Part shown: positions 27,191 to 36,828 of the stretch, piece after piece
How the letters are laid out: each line of letters begins with the position of its first letter
Numbering within the stretch: position 1 is the first letter of the stretch
DNA from: CBDFKF01 sp965248765
Lineage (GTDB): Bacteria > Pseudomonadota > Alphaproteobacteria > VGEJ01
Assembly: GCA_965248765.1 (NCBI GenBank)
Contig: CBDFKF010000002.1
Location: 310,001 to 374,000, forward strand
Direction: 5' to 3'
DNA: 64,000 nucleotides
Notes under the pieces: generated by a model
What the model was told of the DNA's origin: nothing
Databases searched by the model: none
Seen by the model: only the letters and a program-made list of their open reading frames with translations
Program-made: the position numbers and the translations under genes

Positions 27191-28933
27191 CTACCAGCCG
27201 AGGGCGTAGGTGGCCCGGCGCGGATCGGCAGCGGCCGAGAACCGCCCGGTCTCAATGTCTTTGCGGATCAAGCACATGGCGCCCGCCTGCCACACCCAGT
27301 CAGGCCACATCTCGACATCGTGACCGCGGCCCTTAAGGTCCTCGCCGACGTCCTCGCACAGCCGCCGCTCGATTTGCAGCTTGGCCGGGAAGTAGGCATG
27401 GGGCTCGAAGGAATTCGGGAAGTTCTGGGTAGCGAAACGCGGCTCTTCGACACCGCGCTGCACGTTCATCCCGAACACTTCGATGTTCAACACGGCCTGC
27501 AGCATGGCCTGGGACTGCACATCGCCCCCAGGGGTGCCGAACGGCATCTGCATTTTCCCTTGGCGGATCGCGAGGCCCGGATTGGGCGTGAGTCGCGGGC
27601 GTTTGCCGGGCGCAACCGCGGACGCGTGCCCGGTTTGCGCCCAGGACTGCGCACCACGGGAGGAGACGGTCAACCCGGTACCCGGTATCACCGGGGTGTC
27701 GTTGGCGACGTCACTGGGGGTCGCCGAGAAGACATTGCCCTTGTCGTCGACCGCGCACACGTACGAGGTATCGAGCGGCGCGCGCGCGGCGCTGCCGGTG
27801 GCGCGCACGCCAGAGGACGGCACACCACCGCCGACGAGCTCGCCGGCCGGCGGCATCTCGGGCCAGGCCTCACCGTTCCGGATCATCGCACGCCGCTCGG
27901 CCGCGTAATCGTCCGAGAGGAGCGCATCGAGCGGCACGTCCACGAACTTGGGATCCCCGTAATACCGCTCGCGATCGGAATAAGTGAGCTTCAGTGCCTC
28001 GGCGATGGTGTGAATGTAGTCCGCGCTGTTATGGCCGAGCGCCTTGAGGTCGTATCCCTTGAGAAGCTGCAGCGTCTGGAGCAGCACCGGTCCCTGGCAC
28101 CATGGGCCGCAGGTGTAGACATCGAGGTCGCCATACGCGATGTGTGCCGGGGGCTCGAGGGTGACGCTGTAGGCGGCCATGTCCTCCATTGTCAGGAGGC
28201 CGCCGTTGGCGCCGTGATAGTCGCAGAAGGTCTTGGCGAGATCACCTTTGTAAAAAGCATCGCGGGCTGCCTTGAAGCCCGCCTCACGCCCCCTGCTCGC
28301 CGCCGCCTTGTCCTCGTCGGCCATGTACTGCAGTGACCGGCCGAGATCGCCCTGGATGAACCGTTCTCCGGGTTGCTGCACCCGGCCGCCCGGCTGGTAG
28401 ATGGCCGCGGTACTGTCCCAACGCGCCATCGCCTCCTTGTTTAGCTCCAAGGTCTCGGTCATCAGCGGATACATGGCGATGCCGTCGCGGGCGAAGCGGA
28501 TCGCGGGCTCGGCGACCTCGGCAAAGCTCATTGTGCCGTAGCGCTCGAGCGCCGTGATCCAGGCATCGGGCGCGCCAGGCACGACGGTACGCAGGACGCC
28601 GACCGGAATCGTGCCGCCGTGGTCCTTCTCGAACAACTCGAGGTGGGCGGCCTTCGGCCATACGCCGAGGCCATCGATGCTGATCAGCTCATCGTGCTCG
28701 GCCGAATAGATGATGATCGGCGCGACCCCGGCAAAGCTCACGAAATTGCTTTGCACCACCCCGAGAGCGATGCCACCGGCAACGCCCGCATCGATCGCGT
28801 TGCCGCCTGCCTGAAACATGGAGAAGCCCGCGTGCGCTGCCAGATAGTGACCGGCGGAAACGGCGTGCCGATAGCCCTCGATCGGCGGTCGGTAGGCGGG
28901 GACGGACGGCGGAAATAGCGGCGATGCGGCCAT
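27191..28933 (-). CDS. Gamma-glutamyltransferase family protein
   Basis: This 580-residue Ntn-hydrolase hydrolyses or transfers gamma-glutamyl groups and is made as a proenzyme cleaved before a Thr. The likely cleavage site and nucleophile are in APLDTSYVCAVDDKGN (Thr before Ser, near residue 390). Other family blocks are GGNAIDAGVAGGIALGVV, VPGAPDAWITALERYG and the C-terminal TPGGDVQSQAMLQAVLN. There is no N-terminal signal peptide, so a cytoplasmic location is likely, unlike E. coli Ggt. It is convergent with flgH and may be co-transcribed with the VOC gene upstream on the same strand. Confidence 0.9.
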   Translation of the reverse strand: MAASPLFPPSVPAYRPPIEGYRHAVSAGHYLAAHAGFSMFQAGGNAIDAGVAGGIALGVVQSNFVSFAGVAPIIIYSAEHDELISIDGLGVWPKAAHLELFEKDHGGTIPVGVLRTVVPGAPDAWITALERYGTMSFAEVAEPAIRFARDGIAMYPLMTETLELNKEAMARWDSTAAIYQPGGRVQQPGERFIQGDLGRSLQYMADEDKAAASRGREAGFKAARDAFYKGDLAKTFCDYHGANGGLLTMEDMAAYSVTLEPPAHIAYGDLDVYTCGPWCQGPVLLQTLQLLKGYDLKALGHNSADYIHTIAEALKLTYSDRERYYGDPKFVDVPLDALLSDDYAAERRAMIRNGEAWPEMPPAGELVGGGVPSSGVRATGSAARAPLDTSYVCAVDDKGNVFSATPSDVANDTPVIPGTGLTVSSRGAQSWAQTGHASAVAPGKRPRLTPNPGLAIRQGKMQMPFGTPGGDVQSQAMLQAVLNIEVFGMNVQRGVEEPRFATQNFPNSFEPHAYFPAKLQIERRLCEDVGEDLKGRGHDVEMWPDWVWQAGAMCLIRKDIETGRFSAAADPRRATYALGW

Positions 28934-29017
28934 GGGCTTGCTCCTGGTGGTTGGGCACCGCCGACGGTGGGGCGGCGCCGGTCTGCTCGAGCGGCGTCTA
29001 GAGAACGGCCGCGCCGG

Positions 29018-29656
29018 TCAGGCGACTTCCTGCTCCGCGGCCGCCATGATCGCGCGGTACTCGGGCTTGTCACGCGCGATACCGGCCCGCAGGAACGTCT
29101 CGCGCATCGAATGCCCGTTGCCAGGCCGCGCGGTCATCCGCTCAGGCGGCGTCGGGTTGGTCACCTCAGGCCATACGCCCGGGCTCGGACCGGCGCCTTC
29201 GTCGACCACCGGCAGCGGATCATCCTCGTCCATCGCCGGCGTCTTGATGAGCTCCATACAATCCCAGCTGAGCTCAAGCGGGATGTTGTTGGGATCGAAA
29301 AAGTAGATCGACCAGATCGTGCCGTGGTCAATCGCCCCCGTGACCTCGAAGCCGGCCGCCTCAAGCTTGTCCTTGAAGTGGAATAGCGCGTCGCGCGATT
29401 CGACCGTTAGCGAGACGTGATCGAAGCCGAGCGGCTTGGTCGTCTTGGTGCCGTGGAACTTCTGCTCCATCGGCCTCGCCCCTTCGTACTCGAAAAAGGC
29501 GATGTGGTTGTCGCCGAAACGGAAGAAATAATGGCGGTAGCCGTCGTGGCCAATTCCGGCCGTGAGCTCCATCCCTAGGAGGTCGCGATAGAAGCGGATC
29601 GTCTTCTCCATGTCATCGGTAATGAAGGCGAGATGGTTGACGCCGTTTATCTGCAT
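29018..29656 (-). CDS. VOC-family (glyoxalase/dioxygenase-like) protein
   Basis: This 212-residue protein carries one vicinal-oxygen-chelate module: NGVNHLAFITDDMEKTIRFYRDLLGMEL with a metal His, GFDHVSLTVESRDALFHFKD with a second His, and IYFFDPNNIPLELSWD with the metal Glu. A 60-residue tail without recognisable domain follows. ATG 29656 is preceded by ggaga. Substrate unknown; relatives are dioxygenases, lyases or resistance proteins. It is divergent from the MFS transporter, with a 154-bp shared upstream region. Confidence 0.85.
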   Translation of the reverse strand: MQINGVNHLAFITDDMEKTIRFYRDLLGMELTAGIGHDGYRHYFFRFGDNHIAFFEYEGARPMEQKFHGTKTTKPLGFDHVSLTVESRDALFHFKDKLEAAGFEVTGAIDHGTIWSIYFFDPNNIPLELSWDCMELIKTPAMDEDDPLPVVDEGAGPSPGVWPEVTNPTPPERMTARPGNGHSMRETFLRAGIARDKPEYRAIMAAAEQEVA

Positions 29657-29810
29657 CGGTGTGTCTCCGGGCATCGCTGTGGTTGTCGGTATCATAGCAG
29701 GTAGCCGCGTCATAACGGATGGCGGTGTAGGCCACTTGTTCTTCACCAGCCAGTGTTCCCCTCGTCCGTTAGCCGGCCCATCGGCGAGTCGTCGGTATAC
29801 TCGCCGCGCC

Positions 29811-31013
29811 ATGGCCCGCCTTCCCGATTACAGCGGCCCGACGATCTGGTTCACGGTCAGCCAGACGCTCACCGCGTTGAGCTTTATGGCGCCGCCGGTC
29901 TTTGCCGTGGTGGCATTGCCAGAGCTCGGCTTGGAGTCGAGCTGGATCGGCATCTATCCGAGCTTCGTGTTCACCGCGGCTATGGTCTCGGCCGCCCTCG
30001 GTGGTGGCCTGGTGGCGCGCTATGGAGCCGTCCGGGTGAGCCAGTGCGGCCTGTTGCTGTGCGCGCTGGGTCTCGCGATGATAGCGACCGCGATCCTGCC
30101 ACTCGGGGTACTTGGTGCCATCGTGATCGGGCTCGGCTACGGCCCGGGGACCCCAGCGAGCTCACATGTACTCTCGCGGATTACGCCGCCCCGCAACCAA
30201 CCACTGGTCTTCTCGATCAAGCAGACCGGTGTCCCTGCGGGGGGCGCGCTGGCCGGCCTGGTGGTCCCTCCGCTGGTGCTCGGCCTGGGCTGGCGTAGCG
30301 CCGCGCTCGCGGTCGCCTGCATCGCCTTGTGCCTCGCCCTTCTGCTTCAGTTGATCCGCCGCGAGCTCGACGCCGACCGCGATCGCTCGGCCGGTGCCGG
30401 CCTCGAGATCCTGCCGGCGTTGCGCCTGATCGCCCGCGAACGCGCGCTCAGAATGCTGGCGCTCGCCTGCCTGCCGCTGATGGCCGCCCAGTTTTGTCTG
30501 GGCACCTATTTCGTGCCGTTCTTCGTCGAGGAGATCGGCTTCGGCCTCATCGCAGCCGGCCAAGTGCTGTTCTTCGCGCAGACCGCAGGAATCGCCGGGC
30601 GCGTTTTCTGGGGGGCGGTGGCCGGCCGCCTCCTCCCGAGCCGGCACACCCTCGCCCTGCTCGGCCTCTTGGTGGCTGCCGCGGCGTTTGCGATGGCGCT
30701 CAGCGACGCCGACTGGCCCTTCGCCGCGTTGGTGTTGGTTGGCGTTCTCTTCGGCGCGACGGCAGTTGGCTGGAACGGCGTGTTCATCGCCGAGGTGGCG
30801 CGGGTGGCTCCACGCGGCGAGGTCAGCCGGGCCACGGGCGCGACCGCGGTGGTGGCATTCGCCGGGGCCGTGGGCGGCCCGCCCCTGTTCGGCGCCGTGA
30901 TAGCGGTTCTCGGCGGCTATGCCGCTGGATTCGCGGTGCTCGGCGCGGTGGCGGGCCTCAGCGGCCTCGGTTTTCTGCGGACCCCAGCACCGGCTGCTGA
31001 ACGCGCGTCTTGA
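29811..31013 (+). CDS. MFS transporter
   Basis: This 400-residue inner-membrane permease has about twelve hydrophobic segments (for example TLTALSFMAPPVFAVVALP, LLLCALGLAMIATAILPLG, LLVAAAAFAMALSDADWPF). The family loop GPGTPASSHVLSRITPPRNQ lies between helices 4 and 5 with a long basic central loop near residue 185. Substrate unknown. The start is ATG 29811. The frame is intact. Confidence 0.88.
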   Translation: MARLPDYSGPTIWFTVSQTLTALSFMAPPVFAVVALPELGLESSWIGIYPSFVFTAAMVSAALGGGLVARYGAVRVSQCGLLLCALGLAMIATAILPLGVLGAIVIGLGYGPGTPASSHVLSRITPPRNQPLVFSIKQTGVPAGGALAGLVVPPLVLGLGWRSAALAVACIALCLALLLQLIRRELDADRDRSAGAGLEILPALRLIARERALRMLALACLPLMAAQFCLGTYFVPFFVEEIGFGLIAAGQVLFFAQTAGIAGRVFWGAVAGRLLPSRHTLALLGLLVAAAAFAMALSDADWPFAALVLVGVLFGATAVGWNGVFIAEVARVAPRGEVSRATGATAVVAFAGAVGGPPLFGAVIAVLGGYAAGFAVLGAVAGLSGLGFLRTPAPAAERAS

Positions 31014-31256
31014 TGCCGCGGACACCGCGGCAGCTCAGAGATTTCGCGATGTCAGCTCTGGCCGGGCTCATTCGCCCAACCGGCCCATCGTTAACATTGT
31101 TTACACCCCGCGCGGGCAAACGATCCGAGGACAGTGCCCAGAAGGCCTGCACGCGGCCGCCACGTCACCCATCTCCTACCGCGTCACCTTTGGGCTGAGC
31201 GCGCCGCCAACGGAACGATTATTTTTCGCTAGGAGAGGTACGCCGAAACGAACCTA

Positions 31257-32438
31257 GTCACCTGGCACTGAAGTAAGTTTCAGTTATAGTGGCCATCGGG
31301 GTGTGACAACGGAGGTCATTGCGATGGCACGCGGTATGGGCCGGCCGCTGGCGGCGCTGGTTTTGAGCGATGAGGAGCGGTCCTTTCTGGAGGCACAGGT
31401 TCGTCGGCACCGGGTCGCGTGCTCGATGTCGGATCGCTGCCGCATGATCCTGCGCTGCGCGGACGGTCTGAGCAACAAGGCAGTGGCGGCTGAGCTCGGC
31501 GTAAGCGCGCATACCGTGGGCAAGTGGCGCCGGCGCTTTGTCAGAGAGCGCATCGACGGATTGTCGGACGACCCCCGGCCGGGGCGCCCGCGGACCATCG
31601 AGGACAGCAAGGTGGCCGAGGTGATCGAGCGGACGCTCGCCACGAGACCGGCAGACGCGACCCATTGGTCGCTGCGCTCGATGGCCGGCGAGACCGGACT
31701 TTCCCACACGACGATCTGGCGCATCTGGGGCGCATTCGGCTTGCAGCCTCATCGGGTGGAGACGTTCAAGCTGTCCAGCGATCCGCACTTCGTGGACAAG
31801 GTGCGCGACATCGTAGGCCTGTATCTGTCGCCGCCGGACCGCGCGCTGGTGCTCTGTGTCGACGAGAAAAGCCAGATCCAGGCGCTCGACCGCAGCCAGC
31901 CGGTCCTGCCGATGCTGCCGGGCGCGCCCGAGCGGCGCACCCACGATTACAAGCGCAACGGCACCACCTCGCTGTTCGCCGCCCTCGATGTCGCCACCGG
32001 CTCCGTCATCGGCAAGTGCTACCGGCGCCACCGGGCCAGGGAGTTCCTCGACTTCCTGAAGCTGATCGATGCCCGCGTGCCTGACGATCTGGACATCCAC
32101 ATCGTCATGGACAACTACGCCACCCACAAGACGGCGGCGGTCAAGGCCTGGCTGGCCCGGCGGCCGCACTGGCATGTCCACTTCACGCCGACCTCTGCGT
32201 CGTGGATCAATCAGGTCGAACGCTGGTTCGCCGAGTTGACGCGCAAGCAGTTGCAGCGTGGCGTGCACACCTCGACCCGCCAACTCGAAGCCGACATCCG
32301 GGCCTTCATCGAAAAGCACAACGAAGACCCCAAGCCCTTCAAGTGGGCCAAGTCCGCTGACTACATCCTCGCCGCCGTCAAGCGCTTCTGCCTCAGGGTC
32401 GAACAAAACTTATGCCACGAACTTTAGATTCACGTGAC
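31257..32438 (+). mobile_element. IS630-family insertion sequence
   Basis: This 1182-bp element is flanked by the TA duplication typical of IS630/Tc1 elements (31255-31256 and 32439-32440). Terminal repeats are short: gtcacctg on the left against gtcacgtg on the right. Confidence 0.82.
31324..32427 (+). CDS. IS630-family transposase
   Basis: This 367-residue transposase has N-terminal helix-turn-helix domains (LSNKAVAAELGVSAHTVGKW, GLSHTTIWRIWGAFGLQPHR). The DDE catalytic core is present: LVLCVDEKSQIQ (Asp), IHIVMDNYATHK (Asp) and INQVERWFAEL (Glu). The frame is intact and almost fills the element, so it may be active. Confidence 0.93.
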   Translation: MARGMGRPLAALVLSDEERSFLEAQVRRHRVACSMSDRCRMILRCADGLSNKAVAAELGVSAHTVGKWRRRFVRERIDGLSDDPRPGRPRTIEDSKVAEVIERTLATRPADATHWSLRSMAGETGLSHTTIWRIWGAFGLQPHRVETFKLSSDPHFVDKVRDIVGLYLSPPDRALVLCVDEKSQIQALDRSQPVLPMLPGAPERRTHDYKRNGTTSLFAALDVATGSVIGKCYRRHRAREFLDFLKLIDARVPDDLDIHIVMDNYATHKTAAVKAWLARRPHWHVHFTPTSASWINQVERWFAELTRKQLQRGVHTSTRQLEADIRAFIEKHNEDPKPFKWAKSADYILAAVKRFCLRVEQNLCHEL

Positions 32439-32489
32439 TAGTACCCGGAGCCGGCCTCGGCCGTGAGCCCGACGCGAGCGGCGTGCGGC

Positions 32490-32741
32490 TCACCGGTTAC
32501 AGGCGAACCGCTCTGATGTCGCAGGGGCGCTTTGTTGTCGATGCCGCTGCAGCACCATCCGCCGGTGCAGGTCCTCAATGATCGAGCTGCCTGTACGGAC
32601 GAAGACAAACGGCAGAAGAGTGTGGATCAGACAAGCTGGCGCACCGATGAGCATCCCGCCCGCAAAGCCCGCCGCCGACCGAAGGTGCTGCCAATAGGTC
32701 TCGCCAACCGAGGCGGGGTGTTCGGTGAATGAGAGGCTCAT
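32490..32741 (-). CDS. DUF6356-like small membrane-associated protein
   Basis: This 83-residue protein begins MSLSFTEHPASVGETYWQHL, with a hydrophobic centre AAGFAGGMLIGAPACLIHTLLPFVFVRTGS and the motif IIEDLHRRMV. It matches my recollection of the small DUF6356 family of alphaproteobacteria; function unknown. It lies directly downstream of a truncated recombinase gene, overlapping its end by four bases, and next to the IS630 right end. Confidence 0.65.
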   Translation of the reverse strand: MSLSFTEHPASVGETYWQHLRSAAGFAGGMLIGAPACLIHTLLPFVFVRTGSSIIEDLHRRMVLQRHRQQSAPATSERFACNR

Positions 32742-33070
32742 GGGCATTCTCCCGCCGTTCCATTCTCGGTCTCGGCGACGGCCTCGAAGAGGGTCTCGGC
32801 GGGATCGCGGGGCGGGCCCTCTCCCCGCCGGATCGCGGCGAGCGTTCGGACCGCGCAGGACCGCGCCTGGCCCACACCCATGGCCGTGGCGTCGCCGACG
32901 ATCTTCCAAACGCGTTCTCCCCGGTGCTGGCAATGGACGAAGAAGCGTTTGCGGCCGGAGGGCAGCACCCGGACACCGAAGCCCCTGAGCTTGCCGTCGC
33001 GGATATCGTAGGCGGTCCTGCGCGGCCGCAGCACCTTGACGCGGGCGTCGGTCAGCATGACCTTGGGCAT
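32738..33070 (-). pseudogene. Tyrosine recombinase N-terminal stump
   Basis: It is closely related to the recombinase at 22036-23157 (LTDARVKVLRPRRTAYDIRD, GFGVRVLPSGRKRFFVHCQH, ERVWKIVGDA). It breaks off after about 100 residues at ETLFEAVAETENGTAGECP, where the DUF6356 gene begins. The catalytic domain is lost. The upstream sequence is the conserved unit also seen at 23160-23262. Confidence 0.88.
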
Positions 33071-33072
33071 GA

Positions 33073-33184
33073 ACCTTCTCCCGATTGCGGTTGCAGCCGG
33101 GGAAGCGGGAGTTGCGCAATCCGTTCCGCTGCAACAATTGCCAGGAGAAAAAACGACCCTGTTTCAGAGAGTTAGCACCGAAGG
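33073..33184. repeat. Conserved recombinase-upstream sequence, copy 2
   Basis: It matches 23160-23262 closely (gttgcagccgggga, later ccgttccgctgcaac, then gaaaaaacgaccctgtttca). It ends at the same accgaaggtgcg boundary, after which IS256 copy 2 starts. The outer stem arm is kept although several bases changed. Confidence 0.6.
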
Positions 33185-33190
33185 TGCGTT

Positions 33191-34598
33191 GAGTGGTGTA
33201 GGAGCTGTGGGTAACCGGCTTGCCGTAGCGACCGCCAAGAGTCTGGCCTAGGCAAGCCGGTTATCCACAGCGGGCGGTCATCGCGGTTTCCGGTTTAGGG
33301 TTGGGTTGTGGCAACGCAACCTGGAACCAATGGAGACCACGATGACCGACGACATGATGGCGCTTCGTAGTTTGCTGGAAAAGAGTTCTGACGCCGATCT
33401 GCTGCGCGAGATGATCGGCTTCACCGCCCAGCGTTTGATGGAACTGGAGGTCCGGGGCCTGACCGGCGCCGGCCACGGCGAGCGTTCGCCGGCGCGCATC
33501 AACCACCGCAACGGCTATCGCGACCGGGTGTGGGAGAGCCGCGCCGGCAGCGTCGCGCTGAACATTCCCAAGCTGCGGAAGGGCTCCTACTTCCCCGGCT
33601 TCCTGGAGCCCCGGCGGATGGCCGAGAAGGCGCTCACGGCGGTGATCCAGGAGGCCTACATCCAGGGCGTCTCGACCCGATCGGTCGATGACCTGGTCCA
33701 GGCCATGGGTATGACCGGCATCTCCAAGAGCCAGGTCTCGCGGCTCTGCGGAGAGATCGACGACAAGGTCCGGACCTTCCTCGAGCGGCCCCTGGAAGGC
33801 GACTGGCCCTACCTCTGGCTGGATGCAACCTATGTGAAGGTGCGCCAGTCCGGGCGCATCGTCTCGGTCGCGGTGATCGTCGCCGTCGCCGTCAACACCC
33901 AGGGCCGGCGCGAGGTCCTCGGCATGGCGGTCGGCGCCTCGGAGGCCGAGACCTTCTGGACCGAGTTCCTCCGATGCCTGGCCAGACGGGGTTTGCGCGG
34001 CGTCACGCTGGTGATCTCCGATGACCACAAGGGCCTCAAGGCCGCCGCCGCTCGTGTCCTCAACGCCACTTGGCAGCGCTGCCGGGTGCACTTCATGCGC
34101 AACCTCCTGGGCCATGCCGGCAAGCAGGGCCGGCGCGTGGTCTCCGCCTTCGTCGCCACCGCCTTCGCCCAGGAGGACGCCGCGGCCGCCAAGACCCAGT
34201 GGCGCCAGGTGGCCGACCAGCTCCGCCCCAAGGCGCCCAAGCTGGCAAACCTCATGGACCAAGCCGAGCCCGACGTGCTGGCCTATATGAGCTTCCCCAA
34301 GGAGCACCGCACCAAGCTCCACTCGACCAATCCCCTGGAGCGCCTCAACGGCGAGATCAAGCGCCGCACCAACGTCGTCGGCATCTTCCCCAACGAGGCC
34401 GCCATCACCCGACTGAGCGGCGCTATCCTCATGGAGCAGAACGACGAATGGGCGGTGCAGAGGGCGCGCTACATGACCCTGGAAACCATCGCGCCGGTGA
34501 GCGACAATGCCCTCATCAAGATGCCTCCCGAGGCCGCTTGAGCGATCCGGCTCAGCCCGCCGGACACCGCGACCCGCTCGCGGCTCTTACACCACGTC
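33191..34598 (+). mobile_element. IS256-family insertion sequence, copy 2
   Basis: This 1408-bp element has the same ends as copy 1 and differs at very few positions. No target duplication is visible: the left flank is the recombinase-upstream unit and the right flank is unrelated. Confidence 0.9.
33342..34541 (+). CDS. IS256-family transposase, normal length
   Basis: This 399-residue transposase runs from ATG 33342 with the same DDE motifs as copy 1 (WLDATYVK, VISDDHKG, NPLERLNGE). It ends at TGA after MPPEAA, the ancestral stop. It differs from copy 1 by Ala for Thr near residue 7 and Ser for Ile in ITRLSGAIL. It is the likelier of the two to be a normal enzyme. Confidence 0.92.
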   Translation: MTDDMMALRSLLEKSSDADLLREMIGFTAQRLMELEVRGLTGAGHGERSPARINHRNGYRDRVWESRAGSVALNIPKLRKGSYFPGFLEPRRMAEKALTAVIQEAYIQGVSTRSVDDLVQAMGMTGISKSQVSRLCGEIDDKVRTFLERPLEGDWPYLWLDATYVKVRQSGRIVSVAVIVAVAVNTQGRREVLGMAVGASEAETFWTEFLRCLARRGLRGVTLVISDDHKGLKAAAARVLNATWQRCRVHFMRNLLGHAGKQGRRVVSAFVATAFAQEDAAAAKTQWRQVADQLRPKAPKLANLMDQAEPDVLAYMSFPKEHRTKLHSTNPLERLNGEIKRRTNVVGIFPNEAAITRLSGAILMEQNDEWAVQRARYMTLETIAPVSDNALIKMPPEAA

Positions 34599-34935
34599 AC
34601 GGGACACGATCCGGCTTCCAATTCCGCAGAAATGCTTGGACTAGCGTGGTGATCGCATGATCAGCCAGCCTCGTTTCGGCCAGGCCCGGTTGAAGTGTCA
34701 GGTTTCTTTACACCCGGGAAACGGCCGGAGACCCGCAGAATAGATAGAGTCTGCCGCCTCCGCCATCGTCACCTCGTTCCCAGGGGTGTCATGAAACTTT
34801 ACAGCTTTGGCCCCTTCGGGGCACCGACGCATTCGTAATGCCCTGAAAACACTACTGAAACTTATTGAGCACGATTCTTGCGTCAATTCATGGGACGAGG
34901 AGTGCGCGCCAACCGCGACACTCGGAGGAGAAGCG
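34599..34935. other. Gene-free stretch upstream of PEP-CTERM gene
   Basis: I see no gene or clear repeat. It should contain the promoter of the PEP-CTERM gene. Confidence 0.4.
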
Positions 34936-35365
34936 ATGCGGGAGGGCTTTCTAATGCGGTTCGTCAAACCTGTCCTGGTTGTTGCTGCGATAGTGCTGTT
35001 CGCCACATCAGCGCACGCGGCGCCTCTTGTGACCTTCAGCTTCCATGGCACGATCTTCATCGGCAGCGGCTCGCCGTCAGTGAAAGGGGCATTTACGAAC
35101 GGCGACGAGGTCAGCGGGACTTACGAGTTCGACCCCACTGATCTCGGCATTTTCATCAACGGTCAGAAACGGCAATACTTCGCGATCGAGGATTTCACCT
35201 TCGACTATGGTGCCTTCAGCGCGGTGCACACTGGCACTAACGATTCCTCTATCACCGTCGGCAACAACCAGTTCAGCGTCGACACGTATCGCGTTGATCT
35301 GGACCAAGGCGTGTCGTCGGCTCCGTTCACGGTGGGTTCTGGAGTTCCCCCGGTTTTGTGGACAG

Positions 35366-36218
35366 TTACGGGCTTACAGACTCCAGCTGCTCACGGGCTT
35401 GTCTCTCGTAGTTGACGGGCGACTTGTATCCGAGCGCGGAATGCCGCCGCCCCGGATTGTACCAGCCCTCGATGAACTGGAAGACGGCCATGCGGGCCTC
35501 CGCCTTGGTCCGGAACTTCCGCCGGTCGAGCAACTCGCATTCGAGGGTGGCGAAGAAACTCTCGCACATTGCATTGTCGTAGGCATCGCCAACCGAGCCC
35601 ATTGATGGCCGCACACCGGCTTCCTTGCAACGCAGGCCGAAGGCGATCGAGGTGTACTGCGACCCCTGGTCGGAGTGATGGATCACGCCGACGGGACGCC
35701 GCTGCGTCAGCGCCATGTTGAGGGCATCGAGCACGAGCTGGGTTTTCAGATCGTGGCCCATCGCCCAGCCGACGATCCGCCGTGAGAAGGCATCCAGTAC
35801 CACGGCGAGGTACAGGAACCCGGCCCAAGTCGGCACGTAGGTGATGTCGGCGACCCAGAGCCAGTTCGGTTCATCGGCATGGAAGTTCCGGTCAACCAGG
35901 TCGCTGGCGGGACGAACCCGCTCGTCTCGGAAGGTCGTGCGGGCGGCTAACACCGACAATACCGGCCGCTTTCATCAACCGCTCCACGCGCTTGCGGCCC
36001 AGCCGGATCCCTTCATCGAGGAGTTCGGCGTGGATGCGCGGAGCCCCATAGGTCTCTTTCGAAGCCTTGTGGATCGCCTTGATGCGAACGCTCAACTCCA
36101 CATCGGCGCGGCAACGGGCGCTCGGCTCACGCCGGAGCCACGCATAATATCCGGCGCGGGAGACGCCGAACGATTTGCACATCGTTGCCAGCGGGAACAT
36201 GGCCTGGTTCGCCGTCAT
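35366..36218 (-). pseudogene. IS3 transposase OrfB, frameshifted
   Basis: The N-terminal part reads MTANQAMFPLATMCKSFGVS, RAGYYAWLRREPSARCRADV to AAGIVGVSR. A frameshift near 35950 follows, then the rve integrase core: WLWVADITYVPTWAGFLYLA (Asp), VIHHSDQGSQYTS (Asp), AMCESFFATLECELL (Glu). The C-terminus is HSALGYKSPVNYE. Confidence 0.85.
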
Positions 36219-36259
36219 GAACTCGAAGACCGAGACGACGTCACGTCGCTCTGAGCGAA

Positions 36260-36524
36260 TCAGGCTGCGGCCTTTGCCAGGATATCTCTCTCCTGACGAA
36301 GCTGGCGGTTCTCCCGGCGAAGCCGACGTAGCTCTTCGCGCTCGTCGCTGCTAAGACCGTCGATGCGGCCGCCGCCATCGCGTTCAGCCTGCTTGATCCA
36401 GCCATGGATCGTCGCCGCGCACGGCTCGAACTCCCTGGCCATCTTCCACGCTACCTCCGGTCCGGGACAACGCTACGATCTGATCCCTGAATTCCGCGGG
36501 GTACCGGTTCCTCGTTCTCGGCAT
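36260..36524 (-). pseudogene. IS3 OrfA, frameshifted
   Basis: It starts MPRTRNRYPAEFRDQIVALS. One shift near 36440 is needed to reach MAREFEPCAATIHGWIKQAE and the leucine-zipper segment EELRRLRRENRQLRQERDIL, ending AKAAA. It is the helix-turn-helix partner of OrfB. Confidence 0.82.
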
Positions 36525-36828
36525 CGGGACACTCTCCTCTCTCAGTCAAAAGGTGTCCATCAAACCGGGGGAACTCCATTTCTTCGAACTCGTGGACATT
36601 AATGAGAGCGTCTTTAACAGCCCCGCGCTGCCGTCCGAGCCGCCTGATATTGGATCATTTTTTTCAAAGAACGGCAGCCTGGTGTTTCAGGTCAGCACCG
36701 GTGGCTTCCAATCGCTCAGCTGGGTCGTCGACTCGCTCCAGAAGGTTGCTGAACCCGCCACCCTTGCCCTCTTCGCCTTCGGCCTCGCCGGGCTTGGACT
36801 GATGGCGCGGAAGCGCGTCAGGACCTAG

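Larger units (their letters stand above)
35340..36578 (-). mobile_element. IS3-family insertion sequence in PEP-CTERM gene
   Basis: This element of about 1239 bp has inverted termini tggagttcccccggttt on both sides (left 35340, right complement ending 36578), followed inward by tggaca. Both transposase frames are on the minus strand. A target duplication could not be confirmed. Confidence 0.82.
34936..36828 (+). pseudogene. PEP-CTERM sorting-domain protein, split by IS3
   Basis: The N-terminal part (34936-about 35340) starts at ATG with ggaggag upstream. It has a signal peptide MREGFLMRFVKPVLVVAAIV ending SAHA, then a beta-rich secreted domain (FSFHGTIFIGSGSPSVKGAF, VSGTYEFDPTD). After the IS3 element the C-terminal part resumes at FFELVDINESVFNSP (36580). 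It ends with a PEP-CTERM signal: EPATLALFAFGLAGLGLMARKRVRT, that is an EPA motif, a membrane helix and basic residues. Such proteins are recognised by exosortase/EpsH systems. The split abolishes sorting. Confidence 0.85.
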
